Shown piece by piece: positions 51,886 to 61,880 of a stretch of 64,000 nucleotides of DNA. This stretch comes from Thermoanaerobaculales bacterium. GTDB lineage: Bacteria > Acidobacteriota > Thermoanaerobaculia > Thermoanaerobaculales > Sulfomarinibacteraceae. The stretch is from assembly GCA_025456145.1 (NCBI GenBank), contig JALOLD010000003.1, forward strand, positions 82,209 through 146,208, given 5' to 3'. The position numbers and the translations under genes are program-made. The notes below the pieces were generated by a model. The model made no database searches and was not told where the DNA came from. It saw only the letters and a list, made by a program, of their open reading frames with translations. Numbering within the stretch: the stretch's first letter is position 1; the number at the start of each line of letters is the position of its first letter.

Positions 51886-53565
51886 ATGGACCAGTTCACC
51901 CTCGCCCGCAACCCAGTCTACCCGGGAGTTTCGGGACCGCTGCTGCTGGTGATCCTCGACGGCGTCGGCCTGTACCGCGGTCGCGCCGAGGGCTATCCTG
52001 CGAACGCCGTCGACCTCGCCAACACCCCGGTGCTCGACCGCCTCATCAAGACCGCGCCGGTCCGGCTCGAGCTCGCCGCGCACGGCCCGGCGGTCGGGAT
52101 GCCCGGCGCCGACGACATGGGAAACTCGGAGGTCGGGCACAACGCGATCGGGGCCGGCCGGGTGTTCGCCCAGGGCGCCAAGCTGGTGGCCGACGCGATT
52201 GCCAGCGGCGCGATGTTCCGCAGCGAGGCCTGGCTGGAGCTGGTCGAGCAGGTGAGCCGTCCGGGGGCGACCTACCACCTCATCGGTCTGCTGTCCGACG
52301 GTAATGTCCACAGCCACATCGACCACCTCGAGGCGATGGTCCGGCGGCTCGCCCGCGACGGAGTCCGTCGGATCCGGATCCACGCACTGGCCGACGGTCG
52401 CGACGTCGACCCGGTCACCTTCGACCGCTACCTCGAGCGTCTCGAGGCGGTTCTCGGCGAGGTCAGAGCCGTCGGATGCGACGCCGCGGTGGCCTCGGGC
52501 GGCGGGCGCATGACGATCACGATGGACCGCTACAACGCCAACTGGGAGATGGTTCGTCGCGGCTGGGAGACCCACGTCCACGGCGCCGGTCGAGGCTTTC
52601 TCTCGGCCGGCGAGGCGGTCGCGACGCTGCGCCGGGAGAACCCCGGGGTGATCGACCAGGACCTGCCGCCGTTCGTCGTCCACGACCCGGACGGACGCCC
52701 GATCGGGACGATCGAGGACGGCGACTCGGTCGTGTTCTTCAACTTCCGCGGCGACCGGGCGATCGAGATCTCGCTCGCCTTCACCTCCGACGAGCTCGAC
52801 CGGTTCGACCGCGGCCGTCGACCCGAGGTGAGATACGCCGGGATGATGGAGTATGACGGCGACCTGAAGGTCCCCGCCCGATACCTGGTGGCGCCTCCGG
52901 CGATCGAGAGAACCGTCTCGGAGTACCTCGTCCACAACGGCGTCACCCAGCTCGCGACCGCCGAGACCCAGAAGTTCGGCCACGTGACCTACTTCTGGAA
53001 CGGCAACAACTCCGGGAAGTTCGACCCCGCTCTCGAGGACTGGATCGAGGTCCCGAGCGATGTGATTCCCTTCGAGAAGGCGCCGGCGATGAAGGCCCGC
53101 GAGGTCTGCGCCGTGGTCGAGACCGCGCTCGCCGAGGGGCGACACCGCTTCCTCCGGGTCAACTTCGCCAACGGCGACATGGTCGGGCACACCGGTGTGC
53201 TCGAGGCCGCGATCGAGGCGATGGAGGTCGTCGACGAGTGTCTCGGCCGGATCGAGCGGGCGGTCGCCCGGACCGGATCCACGATGATCGTCACCGCCGA
53301 TCACGGCAACCTCGACATGATGCTCGAGGTCGACTCGAAGACCGGGAAGATCAAGCTCGACCGCGACGGCGCCCCGGTGGTCAAGACCAGCCACACGCTC
53401 TCGCCGGTGCCGTGGCTGCTGGTCGGCCGGGATGCGGAGCTGTTCCGGCCCAACCCGGACGTCGAGCGACCCGGGCTCGGCAACATCGCCGCGACGCTCC
53501 TGCTGCTGCTCGGGTTCGAGGCGCCGCCGGACTACCTGCCGCCGCTCGTCGTTCCGGCCGGCTGA
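51886..53565 (+). CDS. gpmI: 2,3-bisphosphoglycerate-independent phosphoglycerate mutase
   Basis: Interconverts 3- and 2-phosphoglycerate in glycolysis and gluconeogenesis using two Mn ions. 559 residues. VILDGVGLYRG holds the first metal Asp; the phosphoserine is Ser81 in GNSEVGHNAIGAGR; ADGRDVDP and GRMTITMDR follow; the C-terminal metal ligands are in NFANGDMVGHTG and VTADHGNLDMML. AGGAG precedes ATG 51886. Slightly longer than usual (510-550) through an insert near residues 470-485. Confidence 0.96.
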   Translation: MDQFTLARNPVYPGVSGPLLLVILDGVGLYRGRAEGYPANAVDLANTPVLDRLIKTAPVRLELAAHGPAVGMPGADDMGNSEVGHNAIGAGRVFAQGAKLVADAIASGAMFRSEAWLELVEQVSRPGATYHLIGLLSDGNVHSHIDHLEAMVRRLARDGVRRIRIHALADGRDVDPVTFDRYLERLEAVLGEVRAVGCDAAVASGGGRMTITMDRYNANWEMVRRGWETHVHGAGRGFLSAGEAVATLRRENPGVIDQDLPPFVVHDPDGRPIGTIEDGDSVVFFNFRGDRAIEISLAFTSDELDRFDRGRRPEVRYAGMMEYDGDLKVPARYLVAPPAIERTVSEYLVHNGVTQLATAETQKFGHVTYFWNGNNSGKFDPALEDWIEVPSDVIPFEKAPAMKAREVCAVVETALAEGRHRFLRVNFANGDMVGHTGVLEAAIEAMEVVDECLGRIERAVARTGSTMIVTADHGNLDMMLEVDSKTGKIKLDRDGAPVVKTSHTLSPVPWLLVGRDAELFRPNPDVERPGLGNIAATLLLLLGFEAPPDYLPPLVVPAG

Positions 53566-53584
53566 GCGCCCTCGCGTCGCTCGA

Positions 53585-53614
53585 TTGACCCTCGATTCGG
53601 CGGTCTGCTAGAGT
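53585..53614 (+). promoter_or_regulatory. Sigma-70 promoter of accA with leaderless spacing
   Basis: TTGACC (53585-53590), an 18-bp spacer and TGC-TAGAGT (TAGAGT 53609-53614) form a good promoter. GTG 53621 lies 6 nt after the -10. It is the clearest leaderless example in the window. Confidence 0.65.
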
Positions 53615-53620
53615 TCGTCG

Positions 53621-54574
53621 GTGGCAGCCCCAGTTCTACCTTTCCTCGAGCCGGTCGAGAGCCTGCGCGCCCAGGTGCGCGAGCTCGAGAAGGCATCGCC
53701 CGTCGCCAAGCCCGGACCGGCCCTCGTCAAGGCCCGGAAGGCCCTCGCGGCCGCGATCGACGGGGTGTTCTCGTCGCTCACCCCCTACCAGCGCTGCCAG
53801 GTCGCCCGCCATCCCGACCGGCCCTACACCCTCGACTACATCGGCGCCATCTTCACCGACTTCAGCGAGCTGCACGGCGACCGCCGGTACGCTGACGACC
53901 CGGCGGTGGTCGCCGGCTTCGCGCTGCTCGACGGCGACCCGGTCGCGGTGATCGGCCACCAGAAGGGCCGGGACACGGCGGACAAGCTCCACCGGAACTT
54001 CGGGATGCCGCGGCCAGAGGGCTACCGCAAGGCGCTGCGGATCATGGATCTCGCGGCCCGCTACCGGCGGCCGGTGATCTCGTTCGTCGACACCCCCGGC
54101 GCCTACCCCGGGATCGACGCCGAGGAGCGCGGACAGGCCGAGGCGATCGCGTTCAACCTGCTCGAAATGGCGCGACTGCCGGTGCCGATCGTCGTGGTCG
54201 TGACCGGCGAGGGAGGCTCGGGAGGCGCCCTGGGGATCGGGGTGGGGGACCGGGTGCTCATGCTCGAGCACGCGATCTACTCGGTGATCTCGCCCGAGGG
54301 CTGTGCGGCGATCCTGTGGAAGGACCAGGCCCGCGCCGAGGACGCGGCGCGCGCGCTGAGGCTGACCGCCAAAGACCTCAGGGAGCTCGGGGTGATCGAC
54401 GAGATCGTCCCCGAGCCGGCGGGTGGCGCGCACATGGACCCAGAGGCGATGGCGCGGACCGTCGGGATCGCGGTCCGGCGCAACCTCCGACAGATCCGCA
54501 GGGTCCGACCCGATGTCCTCGTCGCCCGGCGGTACAAGAAGTACCGGGGCATGGGGACGGTCACCGACCGGTAG
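53621..54574 (+). CDS. accA: Acetyl-CoA carboxylase carboxyltransferase subunit alpha
   Basis: Half of the carboxyltransferase making malonyl-CoA for fatty acid synthesis. 317 residues: [16 protein letters not shown] at the N-terminus, [92 protein letters not shown] and [15 protein letters not shown] are all signature segments. It starts at GTG 53621. accD is not in view. Confidence 0.96.
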   Translation: MAAPVLPFLEPVESLRAQVRELEKASPVAKPGPALVKARKALAAAIDGVFSSLTPYQRCQVARHPDRPYTLDYIGAIFTDFSELHGDRRYADDPAVVAGFALLDGDPVAVIGHQKGRDTADKLHRNFGMPRPEGYRKALRIMDLAARYRRPVISFVDTPGAYPGIDAEERGQAEAIAFNLLEMARLPVPIVVVVTGEGGSGGALGIGVGDRVLMLEHAIYSVISPEGCAAILWKDQARAEDAARALRLTAKDLRELGVIDEIVPEPAGGAHMDPEAMARTVGIAVRRNLRQIRRVRPDVLVARRYKKYRGMGTVTDR

Positions 54575-54663
54575 ACCGGTGGGCCGCCGATGCTCGACCC
54601 TCGAGTCCGACTGACCTCCGAGCGAGGACCCGTCACCCGGCGACGGGGCGGACGGTCGCGGAG

Positions 54664-56619
54664 GTGAGCGCAGCGGTCCGGGTCTGGGTCCGTCACCTGA
54701 CGAGCGCGATGATCGTGCTGTTCCTCGTCGGCGTGACCCTCGTCGCCTATCAGCGGACCCGCCGGGATGACCCGAGCGTTCCCTCGGTCGGTCCCGACGA
54801 GGTCGGCTTCGACCCCCTCGACGCGGCGATCGGCCTGTACCGCGGCTTTCAGCACACCGAAACGGTCGGCGGCCGGCCGGTCTTCATCCTCAACTCGATC
54901 AAAACCCTGAGCCGCGCCTCGGGCTGGCAGGAGATCGAAGGCGTGCGGCTCGAGCTGTTTCGTCACGGAGAGGCCGGGCCGGTCCTGACCGCGGACCACG
55001 CGAGCTACAACATCGAGACCCGAGAGGCGCGCCTCGCGGGGGGGATCCACGTCGAGTTCCCCGATGGAGCGTTCCTCAACACCGACGCCGGTCGCTTCGA
55101 GGCCGGAAGCCAGCTCTTCGTCTCCGAGGCGCCGGTGCTCTATGTCGACGGTGCGACCTTCGGGCAGGCGAGACGCGCGACCTACGACCTCGACGACAAC
55201 CGGGTCACCCTCGAGGGCAACGCGGCGCTGCGGGCCGACGACGGGGCGATGCTGGTCGCGCCGAAGATCGTCTACCGGCGCGAGGAGGGGCGGGTCTTCT
55301 TCGAGGAAGGGGTCGAGCTGACCCGTCCCCTGTCGCGTCTGCGGGCGGCCCGCGGCGCGCTGCTGCTCGCCCCGGGAGAGGGGCCGGCCGAGAGGATCGA
55401 GCTGAGCGGCGGGGTCGAGCTCCTCTCGACGGTCGACGGTACCGACGAGGTGATCGAGATGACCGCCGAACGGGTGTTCACGGAGCGGGACCCGACCGGC
55501 CGTTGGCAGGTCACGGCGCGGGCCTCCGACGGCTGGGTCGTGGTCCGGTTCAGCGGCGGTGAGGAGGTCTTCGAGCGGACGCTCCAGAGCCCGGACCTCC
55601 GTGCTCTGATCGGGGACGAGGGGATCGTCTCGATGCGCGCCGAGTCCGGGGTCTGTCTGCGCGAGATTCCCCACCAGGGCCCGGTCAAGACCGCCGAGGC
55701 CGAGAGCGCTCGGGCCTGGTTCGGCGGCGGTCGGCTCACCGATGTCGAGCTCACCGGCGAGGTCCTGATCGACGCCGAGGAGGTGCGGTCACGGTCGCGG
55801 CGGGCCCGCCTGGTGCAGGCGCGCGACATGGTGATGCTCGAGGGCGATGCGAGCGGTCGAGAGCGGGTCGAGCTCGACTCGCCGAGGGGCAGGATGTCGT
55901 GCGACCGGGCCACCCTGCTCGACCGCGGGCGCCGGATCGAGGCGCGCGGCAAGGTCCAGGGCCGGCTGACCGGCGCGAGCCTGCTCGGCGGCTCGTCGGG
56001 TGGCGTGAATGACGAGCCGGTCCGGTTCGCCGCCGAGCTGCTCAAGGTCGAGGACGACGGCGACCGGCTCTCGCTCCACGACGAGGGCCGGGTCTGGCAG
56101 GGCAACCGTCTGCTCCTCGCCGACGACATCCTTTATCTTCACCGCGAGCGCTCGATGGAGGCTCGGGGCCATGTCCGGGCGACCTTTCCGGCGGCCGAGA
56201 TGAACGCCGCGACCGACCGCCCCGACGACGAGGTGGTGATCGAGTCGCGCTCCCTCGACTACGCCGCCGAGACCGGAACGGCGGAGTTCCGCGGATCGGT
56301 CCGCTATGTCGACCCGACCCGCACCCTGACCGCGAACCGCTTGACCGTCGCGTTCGACGAGGACAACGAGATCACCGACGTCGAGGCGGAAGGGGCGGTC
56401 GAGATCGAGGACCTCGAGCAGGGGCGTCGGCTGACCGGCCAGCACGCCCGTCGGGTCGTCGCGGACCGGACGATCGTCGTCACCGGCACGCCGGCGCAGC
56501 TCGTCGATCGGCGCGGTAACGTCGCTTCGGGCGAGTCGTTGACCTGGAATGAGGCCGATGGTACGGTCACCATCGGTGGCGACACCGAGCTCGTCTACCA
56601 CCCGGAGGAGACCCCCTGA
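54664..56619 (+). CDS. LptC-LptA fusion, LPS transport bridge protein
   Basis: 651 residues. An N-terminal membrane anchor (about 15-33) and LptC-like periplasmic domain are followed by OstA/LptA-type beta-jellyroll repeats: [59 protein letters not shown] and [20 protein letters not shown]. LptC and LptA (each under 200 residues in E. coli) pass LPS from LptB2FG to the outer membrane. Here several LptA-like units are in one chain, which could span the periplasm. GTG 54664 is the start; ATG 54709 is possible. Coupled to lptB by CTGA. Confidence 0.8.
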   Translation: MSAAVRVWVRHLTSAMIVLFLVGVTLVAYQRTRRDDPSVPSVGPDEVGFDPLDAAIGLYRGFQHTETVGGRPVFILNSIKTLSRASGWQEIEGVRLELFRHGEAGPVLTADHASYNIETREARLAGGIHVEFPDGAFLNTDAGRFEAGSQLFVSEAPVLYVDGATFGQARRATYDLDDNRVTLEGNAALRADDGAMLVAPKIVYRREEGRVFFEEGVELTRPLSRLRAARGALLLAPGEGPAERIELSGGVELLSTVDGTDEVIEMTAERVFTERDPTGRWQVTARASDGWVVVRFSGGEEVFERTLQSPDLRALIGDEGIVSMRAESGVCLREIPHQGPVKTAEAESARAWFGGGRLTDVELTGEVLIDAEEVRSRSRRARLVQARDMVMLEGDASGRERVELDSPRGRMSCDRATLLDRGRRIEARGKVQGRLTGASLLGGSSGGVNDEPVRFAAELLKVEDDGDRLSLHDEGRVWQGNRLLLADDILYLHRERSMEARGHVRATFPAAEMNAATDRPDDEVVIESRSLDYAAETGTAEFRGSVRYVDPTRTLTANRLTVAFDEDNEITDVEAEGAVEIEDLEQGRRLTGQHARRVVADRTIVVTGTPAQLVDRRGNVASGESLTWNEADGTVTIGGDTELVYHPEETP

Positions 56620-57350
56620 CGCCCAAGGCCCTGGACCTCGTCGCGCACGAGCTGAAGAAGTCCTACCGGGGCAGGTCGGTCGTCGACGGCGTCAGCCTGA
56701 CGATCTCGCCGGGCGAGATCGTCGGCCTGCTCGGGCCCAACGGCGCCGGGAAGACCACGACCTTCTACATGATCGTCGGGCTGATCGAGCCCGACGCGGG
56801 TCGCGTGGTGCTCGGCGAGCGGGAGATCACCGAGGCGCCGATGTTCCGCCGGGCCCGCATGGGTGTCGCCTATCTGGCCCAGGAGCCGAGCGCCTTCCGC
56901 CACCTCTCGGTCGAGGACAACCTCTGGCTGATCCTCGAGGCCCTCGGCTCCGACCCGGCGGTCGCGGGTCAGCGGATCTCGCGTCTGCTCCGCGAGCTCG
57001 GTCTGGAACCGCTCAAGGGGCAGCGGGCGGAGACGCTGTCGGGGGGCGAACGGCGCCGGCTCGAGATTGCCCGGGCCCTCGCCACCGAACCGACGTTCAT
57101 CCTGCTCGACGAGCCCTTCGCCGGCATCGACCCGATCGCGGTGCTCGATCTCCAACGCATCATCGCCCACCTCAAGTCATTGGGAATAGGTGTTTTAATC
57201 ACCGATCACAATGTTCGGGAGACGTTGAAGATCACCGACCGCGCCTATATAATCAAGGACGGCAAGATTTTTGCAACGGGCCACCCCATCGATCTGGCCG
57301 CGAACCAGGACGTGCGCAGGATTTATCTTGGCGAGGACTTTCAGCTCTGA
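56616..57350 (+). CDS. lptB: LPS export ABC transporter ATP-binding protein, apparent CTG start
   Basis: ATPase that extracts LPS from the inner membrane, 244 residues. Walker A is [10 protein letters not shown] (about 39-48), signature [15 protein letters not shown], Walker [16 protein letters not shown]-loop [10 protein letters not shown]. The frame has no ATG, GTG or TTG between the stop at 56550 and ATG 56769, which lies after Walker A. CTG 56616 fits: GGAGGAG at 56604-56610 is 5 nt upstream, and CTGA overlaps the stop of the LptC-LptA gene, as ATGA and GTGA do elsewhere here. The product then begins (M)[19 protein letters not shown]. Confidence is high for the gene, moderate for CTG. Confidence 0.92.
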   Translation: MTPKALDLVAHELKKSYRGRSVVDGVSLTISPGEIVGLLGPNGAGKTTTFYMIVGLIEPDAGRVVLGEREITEAPMFRRARMGVAYLAQEPSAFRHLSVEDNLWLILEALGSDPAVAGQRISRLLRELGLEPLKGQRAETLSGGERRRLEIARALATEPTFILLDEPFAGIDPIAVLDLQRIIAHLKSLGIGVLITDHNVRETLKITDRAYIIKDGKIFATGHPIDLAANQDVRRIYLGEDFQL

Positions 57351-57366
57351 GCCCGACACCGACCAC

Positions 57367-57418
57367 CGGCCGCTGAGCGGCCGACCGATCACTGACCACA
57401 CCGCCGGCCGGTCCGGCG
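57367..57418 (+). terminator. Two hairpins between lptB and rpoN
   Basis: CGGCCGC-TGA-GCGGCCG (57367-57383) and CGCCGG-CCGGT-CCGGCG (57402-57418). No U-run follows either, so a partial Rho-assisted stop or processing site is possible. Confidence 0.3.
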
Positions 57419-57484
57419 TCTCCCGGAGATGCTCGGGCGTGCATCGGCTCGCGGCGCGAACCCGGGAATGACCTAGCGGAGATC

Positions 57485-58999
57485 ATGGCGCTCGAACAGA
57501 AGCTCCGTCTCAAGCTGGCGCAACGGTTGGTCATGACGCCGTCGTTGCAGCAGGCGATCAAGCTGCTCCAGCTGTCCCGGCTCGAGCTCGAGGAGACCCT
57601 TTCCCAGGAGATCCTCGAGAACCCGGTGCTCGAGGTCGAGGAGGGGGACGAGACGGCCGAGCAGGAGGCCGGCGACCACGACGGCGGCGTCGACTCGAGC
57701 GACGACGGTCAGTCCGGGCCGGAGATCGTGGAGACGCCGACCGGCGCCGACGACTCGCTGCCCTCGGCCGAGGAGGCCTACCGAGACATCGACGTCGAGG
57801 CGTTCTTCGCGGACTACCTCGGCGACCACCGGCCGGAGGGTCCGTCGATGGCGGCGGGGGACCCGACAGAGGCCGTCCCCCTGGAGAACGTCGAGGCCGG
57901 CGCCGGCGGGCTCGCCGAGCACCTGCTCTGGCAGCTCCACATGCTCGACTGCGACGCGCGCATGATCCGGATCGCCGAGTACATCGTCGGCAACCTCGAC
58001 GAGGACGGTTTCCTCGACATCAGCGACGACGAGATCGTCGAGGCGACCGGGGCGCCGCCGGAGGAGGTCGCGCAGGCGCTCGCGACGGTGCGCTCCCTCG
58101 ACCCGGCGGGCGTCGCCGCCCGCTCGCTCCAGGAGTGCCTCCTCCGCCAGGTCGACCAGCTCATCGCCGTGGCCTCGAGCCCCGAGGAGGTCGTCCTCCT
58201 CGAACGCACCTCGATCGTCATTGGCGAGTACTGGGACGACCTCCTCCACCAACGGTGGGAGCGGCTCGCCGGCCGCTGCGGATGCCAGGTCGCCGAGCTC
58301 AAGGATATGGTCGACGTGGTTCAGCGGCTCGAGCCCAAGCCCGGACGGGTCTTCCACCGCGAACGAAATCAGTACATCGAGCCGGATGTTCACATTCGCA
58401 AGGTCGATGACGAGTACACGATCCTGCTCAACGACGACGGGCTGCCGCGGCTGCGGATCAACTCGCGCTACGCCCGGATGCTCGAGGGGGCGGCCCTCGA
58501 CCCGCAGGTCGCGGGCTATCTGCGCGAGAAGATGCGCAGCGCGGTGTGGCTGATGAAGAGCATCGACCAGCGGCAACGCACGATCTACAAGGTCGCCCAG
58601 AGCATCGTCGCCTTCCAGCGCGACTTTCTCGACCACGGGATCGAGCACCTCAGGCCGATGGTCCTCCGCCAGGTCGCGGAGGACATCGGGATGCACGAGT
58701 CGACCATCTCGAGGGTGGTCAGCAACAAGTACATGTACACCCCGCGTGGCCTCTTTCCGATGAAGTACTTCTTCCATTCCGGGGTCGACTCGGCACAGGG
58801 CGAGAACGTCTCGTCGCTGGTCGTCAAGGAACGGATCAAGAAGGTCGTCGAGGCCGAGGACCCGGCCCGACCCCTGTCCGACTCGAAGATCATGCGGATG
58901 CTGCAGCGCGAGGGCATCCGCCTGGCTCGAAGGACCGTGGCGAAGTACCGTGAGGAGATGGCCATCCCGTCGTCGGACAAGCGCAGGAAGGTGTTCTGA
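57485..58999 (+). CDS. rpoN: RNA polymerase sigma-54 factor
   Basis: 504 residues. Region I is MALEQKLRLKLAQRLVMTPSLQQAIKLLQLSRLELEE, rich in Gln/Leu and contacted by activators. Region II is acidic (EEGDETAEQEAGDHDGGVDS). Region III contains the core-binding part and the DNA-binding helix-turn-helix (DIGMHESTISRVVSNKYM). The RpoN box ARRTVAKYRE (about 479-488) reads the -24 element. CGGAG precedes ATG 57485. It lies between lptB and hpf, the common arrangement of Gram-negatives. The activator at 28552 is a likely partner. Confidence 0.97.
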   Translation: MALEQKLRLKLAQRLVMTPSLQQAIKLLQLSRLELEETLSQEILENPVLEVEEGDETAEQEAGDHDGGVDSSDDGQSGPEIVETPTGADDSLPSAEEAYRDIDVEAFFADYLGDHRPEGPSMAAGDPTEAVPLENVEAGAGGLAEHLLWQLHMLDCDARMIRIAEYIVGNLDEDGFLDISDDEIVEATGAPPEEVAQALATVRSLDPAGVAARSLQECLLRQVDQLIAVASSPEEVVLLERTSIVIGEYWDDLLHQRWERLAGRCGCQVAELKDMVDVVQRLEPKPGRVFHRERNQYIEPDVHIRKVDDEYTILLNDDGLPRLRINSRYARMLEGAALDPQVAGYLREKMRSAVWLMKSIDQRQRTIYKVAQSIVAFQRDFLDHGIEHLRPMVLRQVAEDIGMHESTISRVVSNKYMYTPRGLFPMKYFFHSGVDSAQGENVSSLVVKERIKKVVEAEDPARPLSDSKIMRMLQREGIRLARRTVAKYREEMAIPSSDKRRKVF

Positions 59000-59016
59000 A
59001 GGGAGTGGGAGGCATC

Positions 59017-59562
59017 ATGAGAGTCGATTATGTCGCGCGCAAGGTCACGTTGGACGACGCCTTTCGTCAGCTGACCGAGAAGAAGCTGAAGAAGGTCGCC
59101 AAGTACTTCAACGACATCCTCGACCTCCGGGTCGAGGTGGCTCAGGAACGGCATCTGTACGTCATCGACGTGTTCGTCAAGGGCAAGGACTTCGACATCC
59201 AGTCGACGAGCCAGAACAAGGAGCTCACCGGCGCGATCCAGGAGGCGGTCGACAAGCTCGAGATCCAGGCCCGCCGAGCGAAGGCCAAGCTCAAGGAGCA
59301 CAAGGGCCGTGGCGGCGACGCCAAAATGGTCCAGGACTGGGAGGTCGAGGTCTTCGACGGGCAGGCCGCCGCGGCGGGTACCCCGCGCATCGTCGAGAGG
59401 TCGACGATCCCGATCAGGCCGATGTCGACCGAGGACGCGATCATCGAGCTCGAGCGGGGTCATGACCAGTTCCTGGTCTTCCGCAACGCCTCGACCGACC
59501 GGATCAACGTGCTCTACCGTCGCAGCGACAACAACCTGGGTCTGGTGACCCCAGAGCTGTGA
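59017..59562 (+). CDS. hpf: Ribosome hibernation promoting factor, long form
   Basis: 181 residues. The N-terminal ribosome-binding domain (VDYVARKVTLDDAFRQLTEK, KKVAKYFNDIL, DIQSTSQNKELTGAIQEAVD) is followed by a linker and the C-terminal dimerisation domain (TPRIVERSTIPIRPMSTEDA, QFLVFRNASTDRINVLYRR). Long HPF alone forms 100S ribosome dimers. GGGAGG lies just upstream of ATG 59017. Part of the rpoN-hpf-ptsN line. Confidence 0.94.
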   Translation: MRVDYVARKVTLDDAFRQLTEKKLKKVAKYFNDILDLRVEVAQERHLYVIDVFVKGKDFDIQSTSQNKELTGAIQEAVDKLEIQARRAKAKLKEHKGRGGDAKMVQDWEVEVFDGQAAAAGTPRIVERSTIPIRPMSTEDAIIELERGHDQFLVFRNASTDRINVLYRRSDNNLGLVTPEL

Positions 59563-60029
59563 TGAAGATCCGTGACGCCGTTCGGCCGGAGCTCGTCTTC
59601 CTCGAGCTCGAGGCGGAGGATGCCGACGGGGCGCTCGACGCGGTCTCCGGCGAGCTCGCTCGGGTCGCCGGGCTCGATGCCGGTCTGGTCAAGGAGGCGC
59701 TGACCGAGCGCGAGGGGCTCGGCTCGACCTCGGTCGGCAACGGCTTCGCCATTCCCCACTGCAAGCTCGCCAAGCTCGAGGAGATCGTCGTCGCGGTCGC
59801 CCGCTTCAGGACCGGGGTCGACTTCGGCAACGGCAAGGGGCACGAGCCGGTTCGCTACTTCTTCGTCGTGCTGTCGCCGCCGGATCAGCCCGCCGAGCAC
59901 CTCCAGGTGCTGTCGCAGATCGCCCGGGTGCTCAAGAACGGAGACCTCCGCGAGGCCCTCGCGAGGGCTGCGGACGGTCATGAGGCGGTGGCGGCGATCC
60001 GGCGCGCGGGAGACGCGGAGGGGCTGTGA
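59562..60029 (+). CDS. PTS EIIA (PtsN-like, fructose/nitrogen type)
   Basis: 155 residues. Phosphorylatable His66 is in GFAIPHCKLAKLEE. The surrounding VLSPPDQPAEHLQVLSQIAR is the PTS EIIA type 2 pattern. ATG 59562 (TGATG with hpf stop) was chosen; GTG 59559 is an alternative. It ends in a GTGA overlap with hprK. In Proteobacteria, PtsN regulates potassium and nitrogen metabolism; no EIIB or EIIC is in view. Confidence 0.93.
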   Translation: MKIRDAVRPELVFLELEAEDADGALDAVSGELARVAGLDAGLVKEALTEREGLGSTSVGNGFAIPHCKLAKLEEIVVAVARFRTGVDFGNGKGHEPVRYFFVVLSPPDQPAEHLQVLSQIARVLKNGDLREALARAADGHEAVAAIRRAGDAEGL

Positions 60030-61012
60030 AGCTGCCGCCCCCGATCCCGGTCGGCCGGCTGCTGAGCGAGCCGCGGCTCGCCCACCTCAAGCTCAGGCTG
60101 GTGGCCGGGGAGGGCGGTCTCGAGCGGCGGGAGATCTTCAACCCGCGGATCCAGAAGCCCGGTCTGGCCCTCGCCGGGTACCTGCCGTACATCAAGGCGG
60201 GACGGCTGCAGATTCTCGGCGAGAGCGAGTACGCCTACCTCGAGACTCTGGGCGAGGCGGTGGCGACCGAACGGCTCAGGCGAATCGTCGAGCTCGAGGT
60301 TCCGTGCCTGATCTCGACCAAGTCGAACCAGCCGCCCCCCGAGGTGGTCGCCGAGTGCAACCGGCACGACGTGCCGCTGCTCGCCACCAATGCCAACACC
60401 GCGGAGACCATCGAGCTCATCTCGGCCTTTCTGGAGGACGGGCTCGCCCCGCGTATCCAGCTGCACGGTGTCCTCCTCGACGTCTTCTCGCTCGGGACCC
60501 TGATCGTCGGAGACGCCGGGATCGGTAAGAGCGAGTGTGCGCTCGAGCTGGTCCACCGCGGACACCGCCTGGTCGCGGACGACCTGGTGATGGTCCGGCG
60601 GACCCACAACCGCGGGCTCCTCGGGACCCCCCACGAGCTGCTCCACAACTATCTCGAGCTCCGCGGGGTCGGGATCATCGACATCCGCAAGCACTTCGGG
60701 ATGACCGCCACCCAACCGTCGGTGACGATCTCGCTGGTCATCCAGCTCATCAAGTTGAGCTCGGGCGCCAAGGCCCTCGAGCAGCGCTGGCGCGAGCAGA
60801 TGATGGAGCGGCCGCGGGCCTGGACATCGACCGAGACCATCCTCGGTCTCGAGGTCCCCAAGTACACGATGGTCGTCGCCCCGGGCCGCGACGTCGCGAT
60901 CATGGTCGAGACCGCGGTCCGCAAGTGCCTGCTCGCGCAGCGGGGGATCCAGGACGAGCGCGACTTCCTCGAGGCGGTCAACCGTCTCGCGCAGGGCGAC
61001 CCCGATGACTGA
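60026..61012 (+). CDS. hprK: HPr kinase/phosphorylase
   Basis: Phosphorylates and dephosphorylates Ser46 of HPr. 328 residues. The N-terminal regulatory domain includes VPCLISTKSNQPPPEVV and NTAETIELISAFLED. The catalytic half has Walker A GDAGIGKSECALELV (about 162-176), RGHRLVADDLVMV and the HprK signature ELRGVGIIDIRKHFG. GTG 60026 overlaps the EIIA stop. The overlap with rapZ is 8 bp. Confidence 0.96.
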   Translation: MKLPPPIPVGRLLSEPRLAHLKLRLVAGEGGLERREIFNPRIQKPGLALAGYLPYIKAGRLQILGESEYAYLETLGEAVATERLRRIVELEVPCLISTKSNQPPPEVVAECNRHDVPLLATNANTAETIELISAFLEDGLAPRIQLHGVLLDVFSLGTLIVGDAGIGKSECALELVHRGHRLVADDLVMVRRTHNRGLLGTPHELLHNYLELRGVGIIDIRKHFGMTATQPSVTISLVIQLIKLSSGAKALEQRWREQMMERPRAWTSTETILGLEVPKYTMVVAPGRDVAIMVETAVRKCLLAQRGIQDERDFLEAVNRLAQGDPDD

Positions 61013-61880
61013 TCGGCGGTTCGGCGGCCCCTTCGTCATCACCGGCCTGTCGGGCTCGGGCAAGACGGTGCTGTCGCGCGCCCTCGAGGACATCGGCTAT
61101 CTCTGCGTCGACAACATCCCGCTCGAGCTCGTCGGCTCGCTCTTCGAGACGACGGATCGCGATCTCGAGCGACTCGCGGTGGTGCTCGACGTCCGGGCCC
61201 GGGGGATGGCCGAGCGTTTCCCCGAGATCTTCAGGGACCTCAAGCGACGCCACCCCGACCTGAGGCTGGTCTTCGTCGAGGCCGATCCGGCGGTTCTGCT
61301 GCGCCGGTACTCGGTGGCGCGCCGACCGCACCCGCTGCGCGACGGGGCGATCGAGGACTCGGTCGCCGCCGAGCGGCGGTCGCTCTCGGAGGTCCGCGGG
61401 CTCGCCGATCTCATCGTCGACACGACCCACCTGTCGCCCCACGACCTGCGCCGGCAGGTGGTCACCCTCGGCGGCGGCGACGGGCAGTCGGCGCCGGATC
61501 TGTCGGTGGAGGTGGCGAGCTTCTCCTACCTCCAGGGCGTTCCGTCGACCGCCAGCCTGGTCTTCGACGTCCGGTTTCTGCCGAACCCGTACTTCGAGCC
61601 GGAGCTTCGCCCCCTGGCCGGGGACGAGGCGCCCGTCACGCGCTGGTTGACCGGCCAGCCCGAGGTGGAGGAGGCGGTCCGCCGGCTCGTCGACCTCGCC
61701 CTCTATCTCATCCCGCGCTACGGCGGCGAGCTCAAGACCCACCTGACCATCGCCGTCGGCTGTACCGGCGGCCGTCACCGGTCGGTTTACGTCGCCCGGC
61801 GGATCGCGTCGGCGCTCGAGGAGGCGGGGCACCGGGTGGTGCTTCGCCACCGCGACAAGGAGCAGTGGAGGTACACATGA
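61005..61880 (+). CDS. rapZ: RNase adapter/nucleotide-binding protein RapZ
   Basis: 291 residues. Walker A is ITGLSGSGKTVLSRALEDIG, followed by LCVDNIPLELV. The C-terminal half has FSYLQGVPSTASLVFDVRFL, NPYFEPELRPLAG and CTGGRHRSVYVARRIASAL, conserved in the family. In E. coli RapZ guides RNase E to the GlmZ sRNA; outside enterobacteria its role is broader. ATG 61005. It overlaps the EIIA-Man gene by ATGA. Confidence 0.95.
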   Translation: MTDRRFGGPFVITGLSGSGKTVLSRALEDIGYLCVDNIPLELVGSLFETTDRDLERLAVVLDVRARGMAERFPEIFRDLKRRHPDLRLVFVEADPAVLLRRYSVARRPHPLRDGAIEDSVAAERRSLSEVRGLADLIVDTTHLSPHDLRRQVVTLGGGDGQSAPDLSVEVASFSYLQGVPSTASLVFDVRFLPNPYFEPELRPLAGDEAPVTRWLTGQPEVEEAVRRLVDLALYLIPRYGGELKTHLTIAVGCTGGRHRSVYVARRIASALEEAGHRVVLRHRDKEQWRYT

